The notes: generated by a model from the sequence alone, not told the origin. Shown: positions 8,108 through 17,138, numbered from the stretch's first letter. The stretch is 57,641 bases of DNA from Ruminococcus sp. (GCA_015066665.1 SVNX01000013.1:1-57641), one strand, 5' to 3'. Program-made: numbers and translations.

Positions 8108-8632
8108 ATGGAAGCATTCCTGCATTTTTGTGTACGGCTTTTGCCGAAGCCTCTGAGAAAGATTTATGACCGGTTCGAGGAACTGGCGGTTTATGTATAT
8201 TACGGCGTGCTGACCACAATCGTGAATACAATTGTCCAGTTCGGCGTGGAATTCGGTCTGCTGGCGCTGGTGCCTTGGTCGGCCAATGTGGAGAACTTCA
8301 TCTCCACCACGACGGCATGGCTTGTGGCAGTCATTTTTGCGTTCTATGTCAACAAGAAATACGTATTTAAGAGCGAAGCCAAGGAATTCAAGCGTCTCAT
8401 GTGGGAATTCTGGACATTCATTTCCGGCCGTCTTGCCACATGGGGGCTGACGGTGCTGATCATGCAGTTTGCAACGCTCTTCTATGTCCGCGAGGATGGC
8501 ACGAAGAATATTGTGGTTTACGCCATTTTCTATTTCCTCCAGCAGGTGATCATCACGCTGTCGAACTATTTTATCAGCAAGCTGATTGTATTCCGCAAAA
8601 AGAAGCAGCCCGAAACGGCTGAAGCAGAATAA
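8108..8632 (+). CDS. GtrA-like membrane protein
   Basis: 174 aa with four predicted membrane segments (about 27-50, 58-78, 100-120 and 135-158) and a basic C-terminal tail. The order of segments and the YFxxxxxTTIVNT-type first helix and FAFYVNKKYVFKSE loop match the GtrA family. GtrA proteins are linked to export or flipping of lipid-linked sugars for surface polysaccharides, usually next to a GtrB-type glycosyltransferase. No GtrB is adjacent here, though a GT2 of that kind lies at 39.3 kb. The start is the ATG at 8108, with AAAGGAAAA upstream. A strong terminator follows. The substrate is unknown. Confidence 0.85.
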   Translation: MEAFLHFCVRLLPKPLRKIYDRFEELAVYVYYGVLTTIVNTIVQFGVEFGLLALVPWSANVENFISTTTAWLVAVIFAFYVNKKYVFKSEAKEFKRLMWEFWTFISGRLATWGLTVLIMQFATLFYVREDGTKNIVVYAIFYFLQQVIITLSNYFISKLIVFRKKKQPETAEAE

Positions 8633-8640
8633 GATTGTGA

Positions 8641-8670
8641 AAAGCCGCAGCATCCGCTGCGGCTTTTGCC
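8641..8670 (+). terminator. Rho-independent terminator after the GtrA gene
   Basis: The 11-bp stem AAAGCCGCAGC/GCTGCGGCTTT with a four-base loop is followed by TTGCC. It starts 8 nt after the stop codon. Confidence 0.85.
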
Positions 8671-8713
8671 TTATATCCATGTCGTGATCAAAGAGCAGTT
8701 CACCCTGATTTGC

Positions 8714-8860
8714 GGAGATTCAATGGAATCAAAGGGCCGTGCCCTTTGGCGGGGCGGGTGCGCAGCACCCGCATTGATCCCCTCCCCTCCGGGGAGGGGC
8801 AGGGGTGGGGCAGTTTCAGGCGAGCCAGCTTTGGAAGAGCAGTTTCCATCCGCAGGGGGA
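8714..8860 (+). mobile_element. small inserted repeat element flanked by 14-bp direct repeats
   Basis: The perfect direct repeat TCACCCTGATTTGC occurs at 8700-8713 and 8861-8874. Between them lies a composite of a reversed half module B (8724-8755, hairpin CAAAGGGC/GCCCTTTG) and module A (8754-8816). The arrangement looks like an insertion with duplicated flanks, or a local duplication. No coding capacity is seen. Confidence 0.5.
8754..8816 (+). repeat. interspersed repeat, module A copy 1
   Basis: It contains GGGTGCGCAGCACCC and CCCCTCCCCTCCGGGGAGGGG palindromes followed by a G-rich tail. The same set of blocks recurs in inverted orientation at 12202-12269. Confidence 0.75.
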
Positions 8861-8905
8861 TCACCCTGATTTGCAGTCACCTCTTCGTTTCTCTCCACAA
8901 AATCA

Positions 8906-8934
8906 TTGACAAGATGTGGAAAATGTGCTATAAT
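8906..8934 (+). promoter_or_regulatory. consensus sigma-A promoter of the thioesterase gene
   Basis: Perfect TTGACA (8906-8911), a 17-nt spacer and perfect TATAAT (8929-8934). Confidence 0.92.
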
Positions 8935-8977
8935 AAACACGATGATCTGCGGCGCTGCGCCGCATGGAAGGAGCCAG

Positions 8978-9409
8978 ATGAATATGGACAGATATATCCG
9001 AATCCCTAACTACTACGAAACCGATCAGATGCGTGTCATTCACCATTCCAATTACATCCGCTGGTTCGAGGAAGCAAGAATCCATTACCTCGCCGGCATC
9101 GGCATCCGCTTTGCCGATCAGGAGGAGAAGGGCATTGTCTGCCCCGTACTGACGGTGGAAGCGACCTATAAGCGTATGGTGCGTTACGGCGATACCGTCG
9201 AGATCCTGACACGGCTCAATGTCTATAACGGCCTGCGCTACGGCTTTTCCTATGAGGTGCGCAATGCCGAAACGGGCGAAATCTGCTGCACCGGCAAAAC
9301 AACCCACTGCTTTCTGGATGCAGAGGGCAATATCATGCGCGTGAAACGGCATTATCCCGAGATGCATCAGGTTCTGGTGCAGTGTCTCGATGAAGATATG
9401 GTCGACTGA
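8978..9409 (+). CDS. acyl-CoA thioesterase, 4HBT/YbgC-like
   Basis: 143 aa, a single hotdog-fold domain of the 4-hydroxybenzoyl-CoA/YbgC thioesterase family, which hydrolyses acyl-CoA thioesters. The family motif is visible at the N terminus (YETDQMRVIHHSNYIRWFEEAR), with Asp16 in the position of the catalytic acid. The start is the ATG at 8978 behind AAGGAG. A second ATG two codons later, at 8984, has the more usual spacing. The longer open frame from 8906 would start inside the -35 element and is rejected. It is a monocistronic unit between a consensus promoter and a terminator. The true acyl substrate cannot be read from sequence. Confidence 0.88.
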   Translation: MNMDRYIRIPNYYETDQMRVIHHSNYIRWFEEARIHYLAGIGIRFADQEEKGIVCPVLTVEATYKRMVRYGDTVEILTRLNVYNGLRYGFSYEVRNAETGEICCTGKTTHCFLDAEGNIMRVKRHYPEMHQVLVQCLDEDMVD

Positions 9410-9413
9410 TCTG

Positions 9414-9447
9414 ACCGCACCGGCTGCGAGACCGGTGCGGTTTCTTA
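9414..9447 (+). terminator. terminator after the thioesterase gene
   Basis: The 10-bp stem ACCGCACCGG/CCGGTGCGGT (9414-9423 with 9432-9441) is followed by TTCTTATT. Confidence 0.8.
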
Positions 9448-9555
9448 TTAACAAAGTGTATAATTATTTTGATAAATCACGAAAGATAGCCAAGATTTGC
9501 ACGCTTATCTACATTTTGTAATGCAGTAAGGAATAATATTTGTCGAAAACGTCAA

Positions 9556-9584
9556 TTGCAAGGGCGGGTAAAATCGGGTATACT
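9556..9584 (+). promoter_or_regulatory. promoter of glgP
   Basis: TTGCAA (9556-9561), a 17-nt spacer and TATACT (9579-9584). It leaves a leader of about 90 nt before the glgP start. Confidence 0.8.
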
Positions 9585-9680
9585 ATTATATGTGAAGTTA
9601 TGCGTAAAATGGATATAGTTCAGAAAGAGCATGTTTTACGAAGAAACTGCAACTAAATGTGAAAGGAGACTCGTTCCGGA

Positions 9681-12101
9681 TTGGCGGAACGAAATATGAC
9701 AATGGCTGCTATGAAAAAAAGCGAACTGGATAAGTTCAAGAAGTCTTTCATTGAGAGACTCCAGGCAAAGTTCAGCGTTTCTCCCGATGAGGCATCCGAC
9801 CAGCAGGTCTATCAGGTGCTCTCCGAAATGGTTGTGGAGGTGCTGAAGAACAAGCGCCGCCAGTTCATCAATCAGGTGAACTCCGCCGGTAAGAAGCAGG
9901 TATACTACCTCTCCATGGAATTCCTCATGGGCCGCTCCCTCAAGACCAGTCTGTATAATCTGGAAATGGTGGACGGCGTGAAGAAGATCCTCGACGAATT
10001 TGACATCAATCTCGACAAGATTTATGAGTATGAGCCCGATGCCGGCCTCGGCAACGGCGGTCTCGGCCGTCTGGCTGCCTGCTACCTCGATGGTATGGCA
10101 ACACAGGCAATGCCCGCAATGGGTCACTCCATCTGCTATGAGTACGGTATCTTCAAGCAGAAGCTCGAGGACGGCTGGCAGACTGAGCTCCCCGACAACT
10201 GGCTGCCCGGCGGCAGCGTGTGGCTCGATCCCAAGCCCGAGCGTGCCATCGAGATTCACTTCGAGGGCGATCTGAATGAGTACTGGGATAATCAGTACCA
10301 CCACATTTCCCATGTGAACTACAACACCGTTATGGCAACACCCGTGGATATGTATGTATCCGGTTACGGCAGTGACGGCGTGTCCGTGCTCCGTCTGTGG
10401 ACTGCAAAGGCACCCAACTTCAACATGGAAATGTTCAACCAGGGCGACTATGCAAGAGCTCTGGGTCAGAACTCCATCGCCAATGCGATCTCCAAGATTC
10501 TGTACCCCAATGACAATCACCTGGAGGGTAAGTCCCTGCGTCTGCGTCAGCAGTACTTCCTGTGCGCTGCCGCCGTTGGTGACATCGTCAATACACATAT
10601 GAATGTCTACGGCACACTGGATAATCTCCATGAAAAGGTTGCCATCCACATCAACGATACCCATCCCACACTGGCCATCCCCGAGCTGATGCGTATCCTG
10701 CTCGATGACTGCGGCTATGGCTGGGATAAGGCATGGAACATTGTTACCAAGACCTTCGCTTACACCAACCACACCGTTATGGCTGAGGCTCTGGAGAAGT
10801 GGGATGTGAACCTTGTAAAGCATGTCATTCCGAGAATCTTCTCCATCATTGTGGAGATCAACAACCGCTACTGTCAGGGTCTGATGGAGCGCAACGGCTA
10901 TGACAGTGCCAAGACCACAAGAATGTCCATCATCAAGGACAACATGATCCACATGGCGACTCTCTGCGTGGCTGCTTCCCACAGCGTCAACGGCGTATCC
11001 AAGCTCCACTCCGAGATCATCAAGGTGGATGTATTCCGTGATGAGGCACAGGATACGCCTGAGAAGTTCAAGAACGTGACCAATGGTATTGCATACCGCA
11101 GATGGCTGTATCAGTCCAATGCCGGCCTGACAAAGCTGCTGCAGGATAAGATCGGTGACGGCTTCCTGAAGGACGGCGCAGAGCTTGCAAAGCTCGCTGC
11201 ATTTGCAGATGACAAGGCTGTTCTCGAGCAGATCGCTGCCATCAAGAAGCAGAACAAGGACCGTTTTGCAAAGTATGTCAAGCAGAATTCCAAGATCGTT
11301 CTGAACACAGACAGCATCTTCGACGTTCAGGTAAAGCGTCTGCATGAATACAAGCGTCAGCACCTGAATGTGATGAATATTCTGGCACAGTACAACTACC
11401 TGCTGGAGAATCCCAATGCAGATTTCACACCCAAGACCTACATCTTCGCTGCAAAGGCTGCACCGGGCTACTATCTGGCAAAGCAGATCATCAAGATGAT
11501 CTGGGCAATTTCTGAGGAAATCAGAAAGAACCCCAGACTGAAGGATAAGCTGGCTGTACACTTTGTAGAAAACTACAGCGTGACCCTGTCCGAGCTGCTC
11601 ATGCCTGCAAGTGATATTTCTGAGCAGATCTCTCTGGCCGGCACAGAGGCATCTGGTACCGGCAACATGAAGCTCATGCTGAATGGTGCAGTGACTCTGG
11701 GTACACTTGACGGTGCAAACGTAGAGATCAAGGATGCAGTGGGCGATGACAACATCATCATCTTCGGTATGAAGACCGAGGAAGTGAATGCACGCAAGCC
11801 GCACTACAATCCTGAGCAGATCTACAACAGCAACGAGATTGTCCGTGCATGTATTGATCGTATGTACAAGGGCATCAACGGCTGCACATTCAATGAGGTA
11901 GCAAACTCCCTGAAGACGACTGATCCTTACATGGTTCTGGCTGACTTCGATGATTATGCAAGAGCACAGGCGCTCAGCTCCGAGCTGTATGCTGACAGAG
12001 AGCGCTGGGCAAGAATGTCCCTGATGAACACTGCCGGTGCAGGCATCTTCTCTGCCGACAGAAGCGTCAGCGACTACGCAAGAGATATCTGGTATCTGTA
12101 A
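9681..12101 (+). CDS. glgP: glycogen/starch (maltodextrin) phosphorylase
   Basis: 806 aa, normal for GT35 alpha-glucan phosphorylases, which release glucose-1-phosphate from glycogen or maltodextrins using PLP. The N-terminal half shows YYLSMEFLMGRSL and GNGGLGRLAACYLD. The PLP-binding site EASGTGNMKLMLNGA has the Schiff-base Lys near residue 664. The start is uncertain. A TTG at 9681 sits 12 nt after AAAGGAG, while in-frame ATGs at 9696, 9702 and 9711 are further from it. Either choice changes only the extreme N terminus. The gene is followed by a hairpin, a repeat copy and a GH13 enzyme, making a glucan-degradation pair. Confidence 0.97.
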   Translation: MAERNMTMAAMKKSELDKFKKSFIERLQAKFSVSPDEASDQQVYQVLSEMVVEVLKNKRRQFINQVNSAGKKQVYYLSMEFLMGRSLKTSLYNLEMVDGVKKILDEFDINLDKIYEYEPDAGLGNGGLGRLAACYLDGMATQAMPAMGHSICYEYGIFKQKLEDGWQTELPDNWLPGGSVWLDPKPERAIEIHFEGDLNEYWDNQYHHISHVNYNTVMATPVDMYVSGYGSDGVSVLRLWTAKAPNFNMEMFNQGDYARALGQNSIANAISKILYPNDNHLEGKSLRLRQQYFLCAAAVGDIVNTHMNVYGTLDNLHEKVAIHINDTHPTLAIPELMRILLDDCGYGWDKAWNIVTKTFAYTNHTVMAEALEKWDVNLVKHVIPRIFSIIVEINNRYCQGLMERNGYDSAKTTRMSIIKDNMIHMATLCVAASHSVNGVSKLHSEIIKVDVFRDEAQDTPEKFKNVTNGIAYRRWLYQSNAGLTKLLQDKIGDGFLKDGAELAKLAAFADDKAVLEQIAAIKKQNKDRFAKYVKQNSKIVLNTDSIFDVQVKRLHEYKRQHLNVMNILAQYNYLLENPNADFTPKTYIFAAKAAPGYYLAKQIIKMIWAISEEIRKNPRLKDKLAVHFVENYSVTLSELLMPASDISEQISLAGTEASGTGNMKLMLNGAVTLGTLDGANVEIKDAVGDDNIIIFGMKTEEVNARKPHYNPEQIYNSNEIVRACIDRMYKGINGCTFNEVANSLKTTDPYMVLADFDDYARAQALSSELYADRERWARMSLMNTAGAGIFSADRSVSDYARDIWYL

Positions 12102-12128
12102 TGCACAGAGCCTGCAAATAGCATTATC

Positions 12129-12158
12129 AGTCCCGACCCGCAAGCGCAGGTCGGGACT
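12129..12158 (+). terminator. hairpin after glgP
   Basis: The 10-bp stem AGTCCCGACC/GGTCGGGACT encloses a 10-nt loop. The downstream T tract is poor, so it may be a partial terminator or an mRNA-stabilising stem. Confidence 0.55.
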
Positions 12159-12201
12159 GTGTATCAATAATATGCTGATTTCAATTTTTATTCGTTCTGC
12201 A

Positions 12202-12269
12202 AAACTGCCCCCACCCCTGCCCCCTCCCCGAGGGGAGGGGAATGAGTGCGGGGTGCTGCGCACCCCGCA
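12202..12269 (-). repeat. interspersed repeat, module A copy 2 (inverted)
   Basis: Its reverse complement shares the GGTGCGCAGCACC, CCCCTCCCC/GGGGAGGGG and CAGGGGTGGGG blocks, in the same order, with 8754-8816. It lies between glgP and the GH13 gene and ends about 45 nt before the GH13 start. Confidence 0.75.
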
Positions 12270-12313
12270 TCGGGCAGCAGAACCTTCATAACATTCCAAT
12301 AGGAGCTGAATTT

Positions 12314-14206
12314 ATGAGCCATCTCTATGACAGCTGGGATGCGGCCTATAAAACGCCCTTCGGTGCAGTCAGAAAAGGCAAGCTCTGCCGCTTCAATCTG
12401 CGTCTGCCGAAGGATGTCCATCCCGATTATCCCCCCGTACTCGTGCTCTTCCGCACGGGCTTCAAGGAACGCTTCCTCAATCTGCACTTTGCGTGTGAAG
12501 AGGACGAATGCAATGTCTGGACTGTGGAGTATCTCCCCAAATATGCCGGCGTGCATTACTACTACTTCGCCTATACCCAGAACGGTCAGCGTCACTATAT
12601 CAAACGCCGTGACGGCCATTACGGCAACCTCGACGACGGCGACCTCTTCCAGCTCACCATCTATGCTGAAGATTATAAAACCCCCGAATTCCTCAAGGGC
12701 GGCATCATGTACCAGATCTTCCCCGACCGCTTCTGCAAGAGCGGCAAGGTGCATGAGAATATCCCCTGCGGCCGTGTGCTCCGTGAGGACTGGGGCGGTA
12801 CCCCCTACTACAGACCCGATGAAAACGGCCATGTCTGGAACAATGACTACTTCGGCGGCGACCTCGAGGGCATCCGCATGAAGCTCCCCTATCTTTCCGA
12901 TCTGGGCGTGACATGCATCTACCTCAACCCCATTTTCGAATCCCATGAGAACCACCGCTACAATACCGCCAACTACCGCAATGTTGACCCGCTCCTCGGT
13001 ACGAATGAGGACTTCCGCATTCTCTGCGAGGAGGCGAAGAAATACGGCATCAGCGTGATCCTCGACGGCGTCTTCTCCCATACGGGTGCCGACAGCATCT
13101 ACTTCAACAAGTTCGGCCGTTATGACACCGTGGGTGCCTTCCAGTCACAGGACAGTGCGTATTACAAATGGTACACATTCTGGAACTATCCGAACGAATA
13201 TGAGGCATGGTGGGGCATCGATACCCTCCCGAATGTACGCGAAAACAACAAGGAGTATACAAACTACATCTGCGGCGACGGCGGCGTGCTGGACTACTGG
13301 ATCTCCCTCGGTGCGGCCGGTTATCGCCTGGACGTAGCCGATGAACTGCCGGATGAATTCCTTGATAATCTCAATAAGGCCGTCAAGAAGCACGGCTCAG
13401 AAAAAATCGTCATCGGTGAAGTCTGGGAGGATGCCTCCAACAAGGAAAGCTACGGTGTAAAACGCCGCTATCTCCTCGGCGATCAGCTGGATTCCGTCAT
13501 GAACTATCCCTTCCGTGACGCCATGATCGGCTATGTCAAGGGCATGAGTGCGCAGGAATTTCGCCGTCGGATCATGGGCATTCTGGAGAATTATCCGCGT
13601 CCCTCCGTGGATGTGCTGATGAATTTCGTCTCCACCCATGACATCGAGCGTGCCATCAACCGTTTCGGCGGTGAGAGCTGCGATGACAAGTCCAAGGACT
13701 GGATGGCTGAGCGCTATCTGAATGAAGCCGAGTATGCCAAGGGCAAGGCCATGCTGCAGTCCGCCATGGCACTGATGTTCTTCCTGCCCGGTGTGCCGAG
13801 TATTTACTATGGCGATGAGGCCGGTCTGCAGGGCTACAAGGATCCCTTCAACCGCCGCTGCTATCCGTGGGGCAATGAGGATCACGATCTGATCGCCTAT
13901 GTCAGAGAGCTTGGCCGCATCCGTAAGGCCTACAAGGTGTTCCGCAACGGCCGCCTGTATTTCCTGCGTACCCCCGAGGATGTAATGGGCTTCTGCCGTG
14001 TGCAGAAGACAGCGGGCGTAGCCGTACAGGTTTATGTCAACCGCAGCGAACACGAGCAGGAGGTTGCACTTGCACCGTGGCGTGAGGATTATGTGATGGA
14101 TGCCGTGGAACGCGGCCATGTGGAGGGCAGCACTCTGCGTATTCCGCCGCATGATTATGCAGCGATCGTCTATCTCGATCCTGAAAAGCAGCACGAAGAA
14201 GCATAA
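12314..14206 (+). CDS. GH13 alpha-glucan hydrolase, neopullulanase/cyclomaltodextrinase-like
   Basis: 630 aa. The N-terminal domain (about 1-125) is beta-rich and followed by the catalytic barrel opening with GGIMYQIFPDRF. GH13 catalytic residues are visible: the nucleophile Asp339 in YRLDVADE, the acid/base Glu369 in GEVWED, and the transition-state Asp443 in STHDIERA. The extra N-terminal domain and the domain order fit neopullulanase/cyclomaltodextrinase types that act on maltodextrins. It has no signal peptide, so it is cytoplasmic and fits beside glgP. The start is the ATG at 12314 with AGGAG 8 nt upstream; the longer frame from 12242 lies inside repeat DNA. Exact linkage specificity is not certain. 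Confidence 0.93.
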   Translation: MSHLYDSWDAAYKTPFGAVRKGKLCRFNLRLPKDVHPDYPPVLVLFRTGFKERFLNLHFACEEDECNVWTVEYLPKYAGVHYYYFAYTQNGQRHYIKRRDGHYGNLDDGDLFQLTIYAEDYKTPEFLKGGIMYQIFPDRFCKSGKVHENIPCGRVLREDWGGTPYYRPDENGHVWNNDYFGGDLEGIRMKLPYLSDLGVTCIYLNPIFESHENHRYNTANYRNVDPLLGTNEDFRILCEEAKKYGISVILDGVFSHTGADSIYFNKFGRYDTVGAFQSQDSAYYKWYTFWNYPNEYEAWWGIDTLPNVRENNKEYTNYICGDGGVLDYWISLGAAGYRLDVADELPDEFLDNLNKAVKKHGSEKIVIGEVWEDASNKESYGVKRRYLLGDQLDSVMNYPFRDAMIGYVKGMSAQEFRRRIMGILENYPRPSVDVLMNFVSTHDIERAINRFGGESCDDKSKDWMAERYLNEAEYAKGKAMLQSAMALMFFLPGVPSIYYGDEAGLQGYKDPFNRRCYPWGNEDHDLIAYVRELGRIRKAYKVFRNGRLYFLRTPEDVMGFCRVQKTAGVAVQVYVNRSEHEQEVALAPWREDYVMDAVERGHVEGSTLRIPPHDYAAIVYLDPEKQHEEA

Positions 14207-14238
14207 AAATCAGCCCTCGGCTTAAATTCCCCCAGCTC

Positions 14239-14267
14239 TTGACAAACGCATGGAAATGTTGTATAAT
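14239..14267 (+). promoter_or_regulatory. consensus promoter of the 154-aa membrane protein gene
   Basis: TTGACA (14239-14244), a 17-nt spacer and TATAAT (14262-14267). Confidence 0.9.
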
Positions 14268-14297
14268 AAACCCATCACAAGAAGGGGGATGTAAAAA

Positions 14298-14762
14298 ATG
14301 GCAAAATTCAAGAAAAAACCGAAAAAAAGCAGAGCAGACGAGCTGGAAGAGATGATGGCGGAGCTGGACGAGAGAGATCGTGCACGCAGACACGGCAAGA
14401 ATGATCTCCTGATGTTCCTGATCGGCCTTCTGATGTTCGGCGGCGGCCTGTTCATGATTCTGCAGCGTGTGACAGTGAGTACATCCTGGGGACATTCCTT
14501 CTACCATATCGGCGGATGGAACGTACCGAACGGCATGATCATGCTCCCGCTCCTGATCGGCATCGTGATGCTGTTCGTGCTGGATCGCAAGATCTTCGGC
14601 TGGATCGTCACGGGACTGGGCATATTGTTCATATTGCTCACGGTCATTATGAGCGTCAAAATCACATGGCGCACCACCAGTGCATACGAATTCATTATGA
14701 TGTTCGGCCTTGCGGCAGCCGGCGGCGGCATGCTCCTTAAGACCCTGTTTACACGAAGATAA
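14298..14762 (+). CDS. small membrane protein, function unknown
   Basis: 154 aa. A strongly basic N terminus (KFKKKPKKSR) and an acidic, Met/Glu-rich helix (about 15-30) precede four hydrophobic segments (about 38-56, 75-92, 95-118 and 128-148). The short interhelix piece after the first segment contains the residues SWGHSFYHIGGWNVPNG. I do not recognise a family. It has its own consensus promoter, a GGGGG-type SD 9 nt before the ATG, and a hairpin after the stop, so it is a single-gene unit. Confidence 0.8.
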   Translation: MAKFKKKPKKSRADELEEMMAELDERDRARRHGKNDLLMFLIGLLMFGGGLFMILQRVTVSTSWGHSFYHIGGWNVPNGMIMLPLLIGIVMLFVLDRKIFGWIVTGLGILFILLTVIMSVKITWRTTSAYEFIMMFGLAAAGGGMLLKTLFTRR

Positions 14763-14769
14763 CAGAGAA

Positions 14770-14793
14770 AGACCCCCGGGAAACCGGGGGTCT
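14770..14793 (+). terminator. hairpin after the membrane protein gene
   Basis: The 10-bp stem AGACCCCCGG/CCGGGGGTCT has a GAAA tetraloop. Only a weak T tract follows. Confidence 0.7.
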
Positions 14794-14822
14794 CAGTTTG
14801 TGTGGGGTGACGGGATCAGGAG

Positions 14823-14900
14823 GATGCAAACGGCGATGCCACCGCCTCCGATTCCCTCCTCATCCTCAAATCCCTCGTGGATCTTGTAACCCTCAGTTGA
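14823..14900 (+). pseudogene. remnant of a dockerin-bearing gene
   Basis: A short open frame with no start encodes DANGDATASDSLLILKSLV followed by a stop at 14898-14900. It matches the second F-hand repeat of a type I dockerin: D-x-N-x-D calcium ligands, then A-S-D, then a hydrophobic helix. A terminator follows at the distance expected for the end of a gene. The most likely reading is the decayed 3' end of a lost secreted dockerin protein. The match is short, so chance cannot be excluded. Confidence 0.55.
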
Positions 14901-14906
14901 CCCGAT

Positions 14907-14952
14907 ACAGAGCGATTTCCCCATGTTATGCGGGGGGATCGCTCTGTTTTTG
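14907..14952 (+). terminator. strong terminator after the dockerin remnant
   Basis: ACAGAGCGAT... (14907-14922) pairs with GGGGGGATCGCTCTGT and is followed by TTTTTGTG. It separates the remnant from the ylxM promoter. Confidence 0.85.
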
Positions 14953-14989
14953 TGCATTCCTCCAAAAATCAGAAAACTTGTAAAGCCCC

Positions 14990-15018
14990 TTGACTTTCCC
15001 CTTGGATTGTGGTATACT
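14990..15018 (+). promoter_or_regulatory. promoter of the ylxM-ffh-rpsP operon
   Basis: TTGACT (14990-14995), a 17-nt spacer and TATACT (15013-15018). No other clear promoter is seen before trmD, so it may drive the whole run. Confidence 0.85.
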
Positions 15019-15059
15019 GTAAGGGAAGTAAAATTGCTTTACAAGAGGAGGACAGCAAC

Positions 15060-15401
15060 ATGGCAAAGGATTTATCTCTTGTGCTGCTGCTGGACTGCTA
15101 CGGCGAGCTTCTGACCGAACGTCAGCAGGATGTCGCCGCACTCTATTTCAATGAGGATCTCTCACTGACCGAAATCGCCGAGGCACGGGGCATTACCCGA
15201 CAGGCGGTGCGGGACAGCATCCGCCACTCCGAGCAGACGCTGCTTGAGCTTGAGGACAAACTCGGCATGGCCGAGCGTCTCTGCGGCATGCGTGACTGCC
15301 TTGAAGGGATCCTGCAGCGCTGTGAGGAAGGAGCTGTGCTCCCGCCCGAAACAACAGCCGACATTATGCGGCTTGCCCGTGAGGGCCTGTCGCTTCTATA
15401 A
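15060..15401 (+). CDS. ylxM: YlxM/p13-like DNA-binding protein
   Basis: 113 aa. A sigma-70 region 4-like helix-turn-helix (LTEIAEARGITRQAVRDSIRH, about 39-60) follows LTERQQDVAALYFNEDLS. This is the signature of the YlxM/UPF0122 family, nearly always encoded directly before ffh and thought to affect signal recognition particle function or expression. The start is the ATG at 15060, with GAGGAGGA upstream; the frame opening at 15009 lies in the promoter region. It is the first gene of the ffh operon and lies 23 nt before ffh. Confidence 0.95.
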   Translation: MAKDLSLVLLLDCYGELLTERQQDVAALYFNEDLSLTEIAEARGITRQAVRDSIRHSEQTLLELEDKLGMAERLCGMRDCLEGILQRCEEGAVLPPETTADIMRLAREGLSLL

Positions 15402-15424
15402 ACTGATGGAAAGAGGTGCTGATC

Positions 15425-16807
15425 ATGGCATTTGAAGGACTTTCTGAAAAGCTGGGTAAGGTGTTCAAAAAACTGAAATCCCACGGCAAACTGACCGAAT
15501 CCGATGTAAAGGAAGCAATGCGTGAGGTGCGCCTTGCTCTCCTCGAGGCTGATGTCAGCTACAAGGTCGTCAAGGACTTTGTTGCCAAGGTCTCCGAACG
15601 TGCCGTCGGCGAGGAAGTGCTGTCCAGCCTGACGCCCGCACAGCAGGTCATCAAGATCGTAAACGAAGAGCTCTGCGCTCTCATGGGCAACGCCAACGAG
15701 CGCATCAATATCCCCTCCAAGCCCCCCTGCATCATTATGATGTGCGGCCTGCAGGGTTCCGGTAAGACCACACATACCGCAAAGCTTGCAAAGCTTCTCA
15801 AGGACGAGGGCCATCGTCCGCTGCTGGCAGCCTGCGATATCTATCGTCCCGCAGCGATTCATCAGCTGCAGGTCGTGGGTGAGCGTGCCGGTGTCAAGGT
15901 CTTCGAGATGGGTCAGATCGATCCCGTCATCATCGCAAAACAGGCAGTGCGCCACGCCAAGGATTACGGTCACGACATCGTCATCCTCGATACGGCCGGC
16001 CGTCTGCATATTGATACGGAGCTCATGGAAGAGCTTCAGAAGATCAAGGAAGTGACTGAACCGCACGAGATCATGCTGGTCGTGGATGCCATGACCGGTC
16101 AGGATGCTGTCAATGTGGCCAAGTCCTTCGACGATGCCCTGGGCATCGACAGCGTACTCATGTCCAAGCTCGACTCCGATACCCGTGGCGGTGCGGCACT
16201 CTCCGTACTGGCGGTAACCGGTAAGCCCATCAAATTTGTGGGTATGGGCGAAAAGCTGGACGAGTTCGAGAAGTTCCATCCCAGCCGTATGGCCTCCCGT
16301 ATCCTTGGCATGGGCGATGTGCTCACACTCATCGAACGTGCGGAAACGGTGATGGATCATAAGGAAGCGGAAAAGCTCACAAAGAAGCTGCAGGAGCAGA
16401 AGTTCGATATGGACGACCTGCTCGACCAGCTCAGACAGATCCGCAAGATGGGTTCCCTCAAGTCCATCGTGTCCATGCTCCCGGGCGTGGGCGATAAGGT
16501 GAAGGATGAGGATCTGGACGACCGTCAGTTCTATCGTCTGGAGGCAATGATCACCTCCATGACCAAGGCGGAGCGTGCCAAGCCCTCCATCATCAATCCC
16601 TCCAGAAAACGCCGTATTGCCGCAGGCTCCGGCACAAAGGTGGAGGATGTCAACCGCCTGCTCAAGCAGTTTGAGCAGATGCAGAAGCTCATGAAGCAGT
16701 TCTCCGGCGGCAAGAAGACCAAGATGATGGCACGCCGTGCAAGAAAGCAGCTGGCCGGCATGAACTTCGATAAAATGAAGGGCGGCGGCATGCCCCCGAT
16801 GATGTAA
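15425..16807 (+). CDS. ffh: signal recognition particle protein Ffh
   Basis: 460 aa, full length. Ffh binds SRP RNA and signal sequences of nascent membrane proteins and docks with FtsY. The four-helix N domain is followed by the GTPase G domain, with the P loop [24 protein letters not shown] and [14 protein letters not shown]. The Met-rich M domain (about 300-445) carries [12 protein letters not shown] and the RNA-binding RRIAAGSGT segment. The start is the ATG at 15425 after AAGAGGTG. It lies between ylxM and rpsP, the classic order. Confidence 0.98.
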   Translation: MAFEGLSEKLGKVFKKLKSHGKLTESDVKEAMREVRLALLEADVSYKVVKDFVAKVSERAVGEEVLSSLTPAQQVIKIVNEELCALMGNANERINIPSKPPCIIMMCGLQGSGKTTHTAKLAKLLKDEGHRPLLAACDIYRPAAIHQLQVVGERAGVKVFEMGQIDPVIIAKQAVRHAKDYGHDIVILDTAGRLHIDTELMEELQKIKEVTEPHEIMLVVDAMTGQDAVNVAKSFDDALGIDSVLMSKLDSDTRGGAALSVLAVTGKPIKFVGMGEKLDEFEKFHPSRMASRILGMGDVLTLIERAETVMDHKEAEKLTKKLQEQKFDMDDLLDQLRQIRKMGSLKSIVSMLPGVGDKVKDEDLDDRQFYRLEAMITSMTKAERAKPSIINPSRKRRIAAGSGTKVEDVNRLLKQFEQMQKLMKQFSGGKKTKMMARRARKQLAGMNFDKMKGGGMPPMM

Positions 16808-16883
16808 GGACAGTTTGTCCGGTTCGATTCAATGCGGTTCCCCGCTTGAATATAGATATTTCAATTGTGGAGGTGAAAGAAAA

Positions 16884-17126
16884 ATGGCAGTAAAAATCAG
16901 ACTGAGAAGAATGGGTGCTAAGAAGGCTCCTTTCTATCGTATCGTTGTTGCTGATTCCAGATATCCCAGAGATGGCAGATTCATCGAGGAGATCGGTTAC
17001 TATGATCCGACTAAGGAACCCAGCGTTGTGAAGGTTGATGCTGACAAGGCTAAGGACTGGATGGCAAAGGGTGCACAGCCCACTGATACCGTTAAGACAA
17101 TCCTGAAGAACGAGGGCGTACTGTAA
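16884..17126 (+). CDS. rpsP: 30S ribosomal protein S16
   Basis: 80 aa. It begins [20 protein letters not shown], the S16 hallmark, and continues through [15 protein letters not shown]16 is a primary binding protein of the 16S rRNA 5' domain. The start is the ATG at 16884, with GGAGGTG 8 nt upstream, which rejects the longer frame at 16815. Its codons are those of highly expressed genes. A short stem GGACA/TGTCC (16808-16820) separates it from ffh. Confidence 0.98.
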   Translation: MAVKIRLRRMGAKKAPFYRIVVADSRYPRDGRFIEEIGYYDPTKEPSVVKVDADKAKDWMAKGAQPTDTVKTILKNEGVL

Positions 17127-17138
17127 GAAGTGTGCGAC

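Noticed and set aside
16808-16850. tRNA-like GGTTCGATTC box between ffh and rpsP
   Set aside because: No acceptor or anticodon arms can be formed around it; it lies in the rpsP leader.
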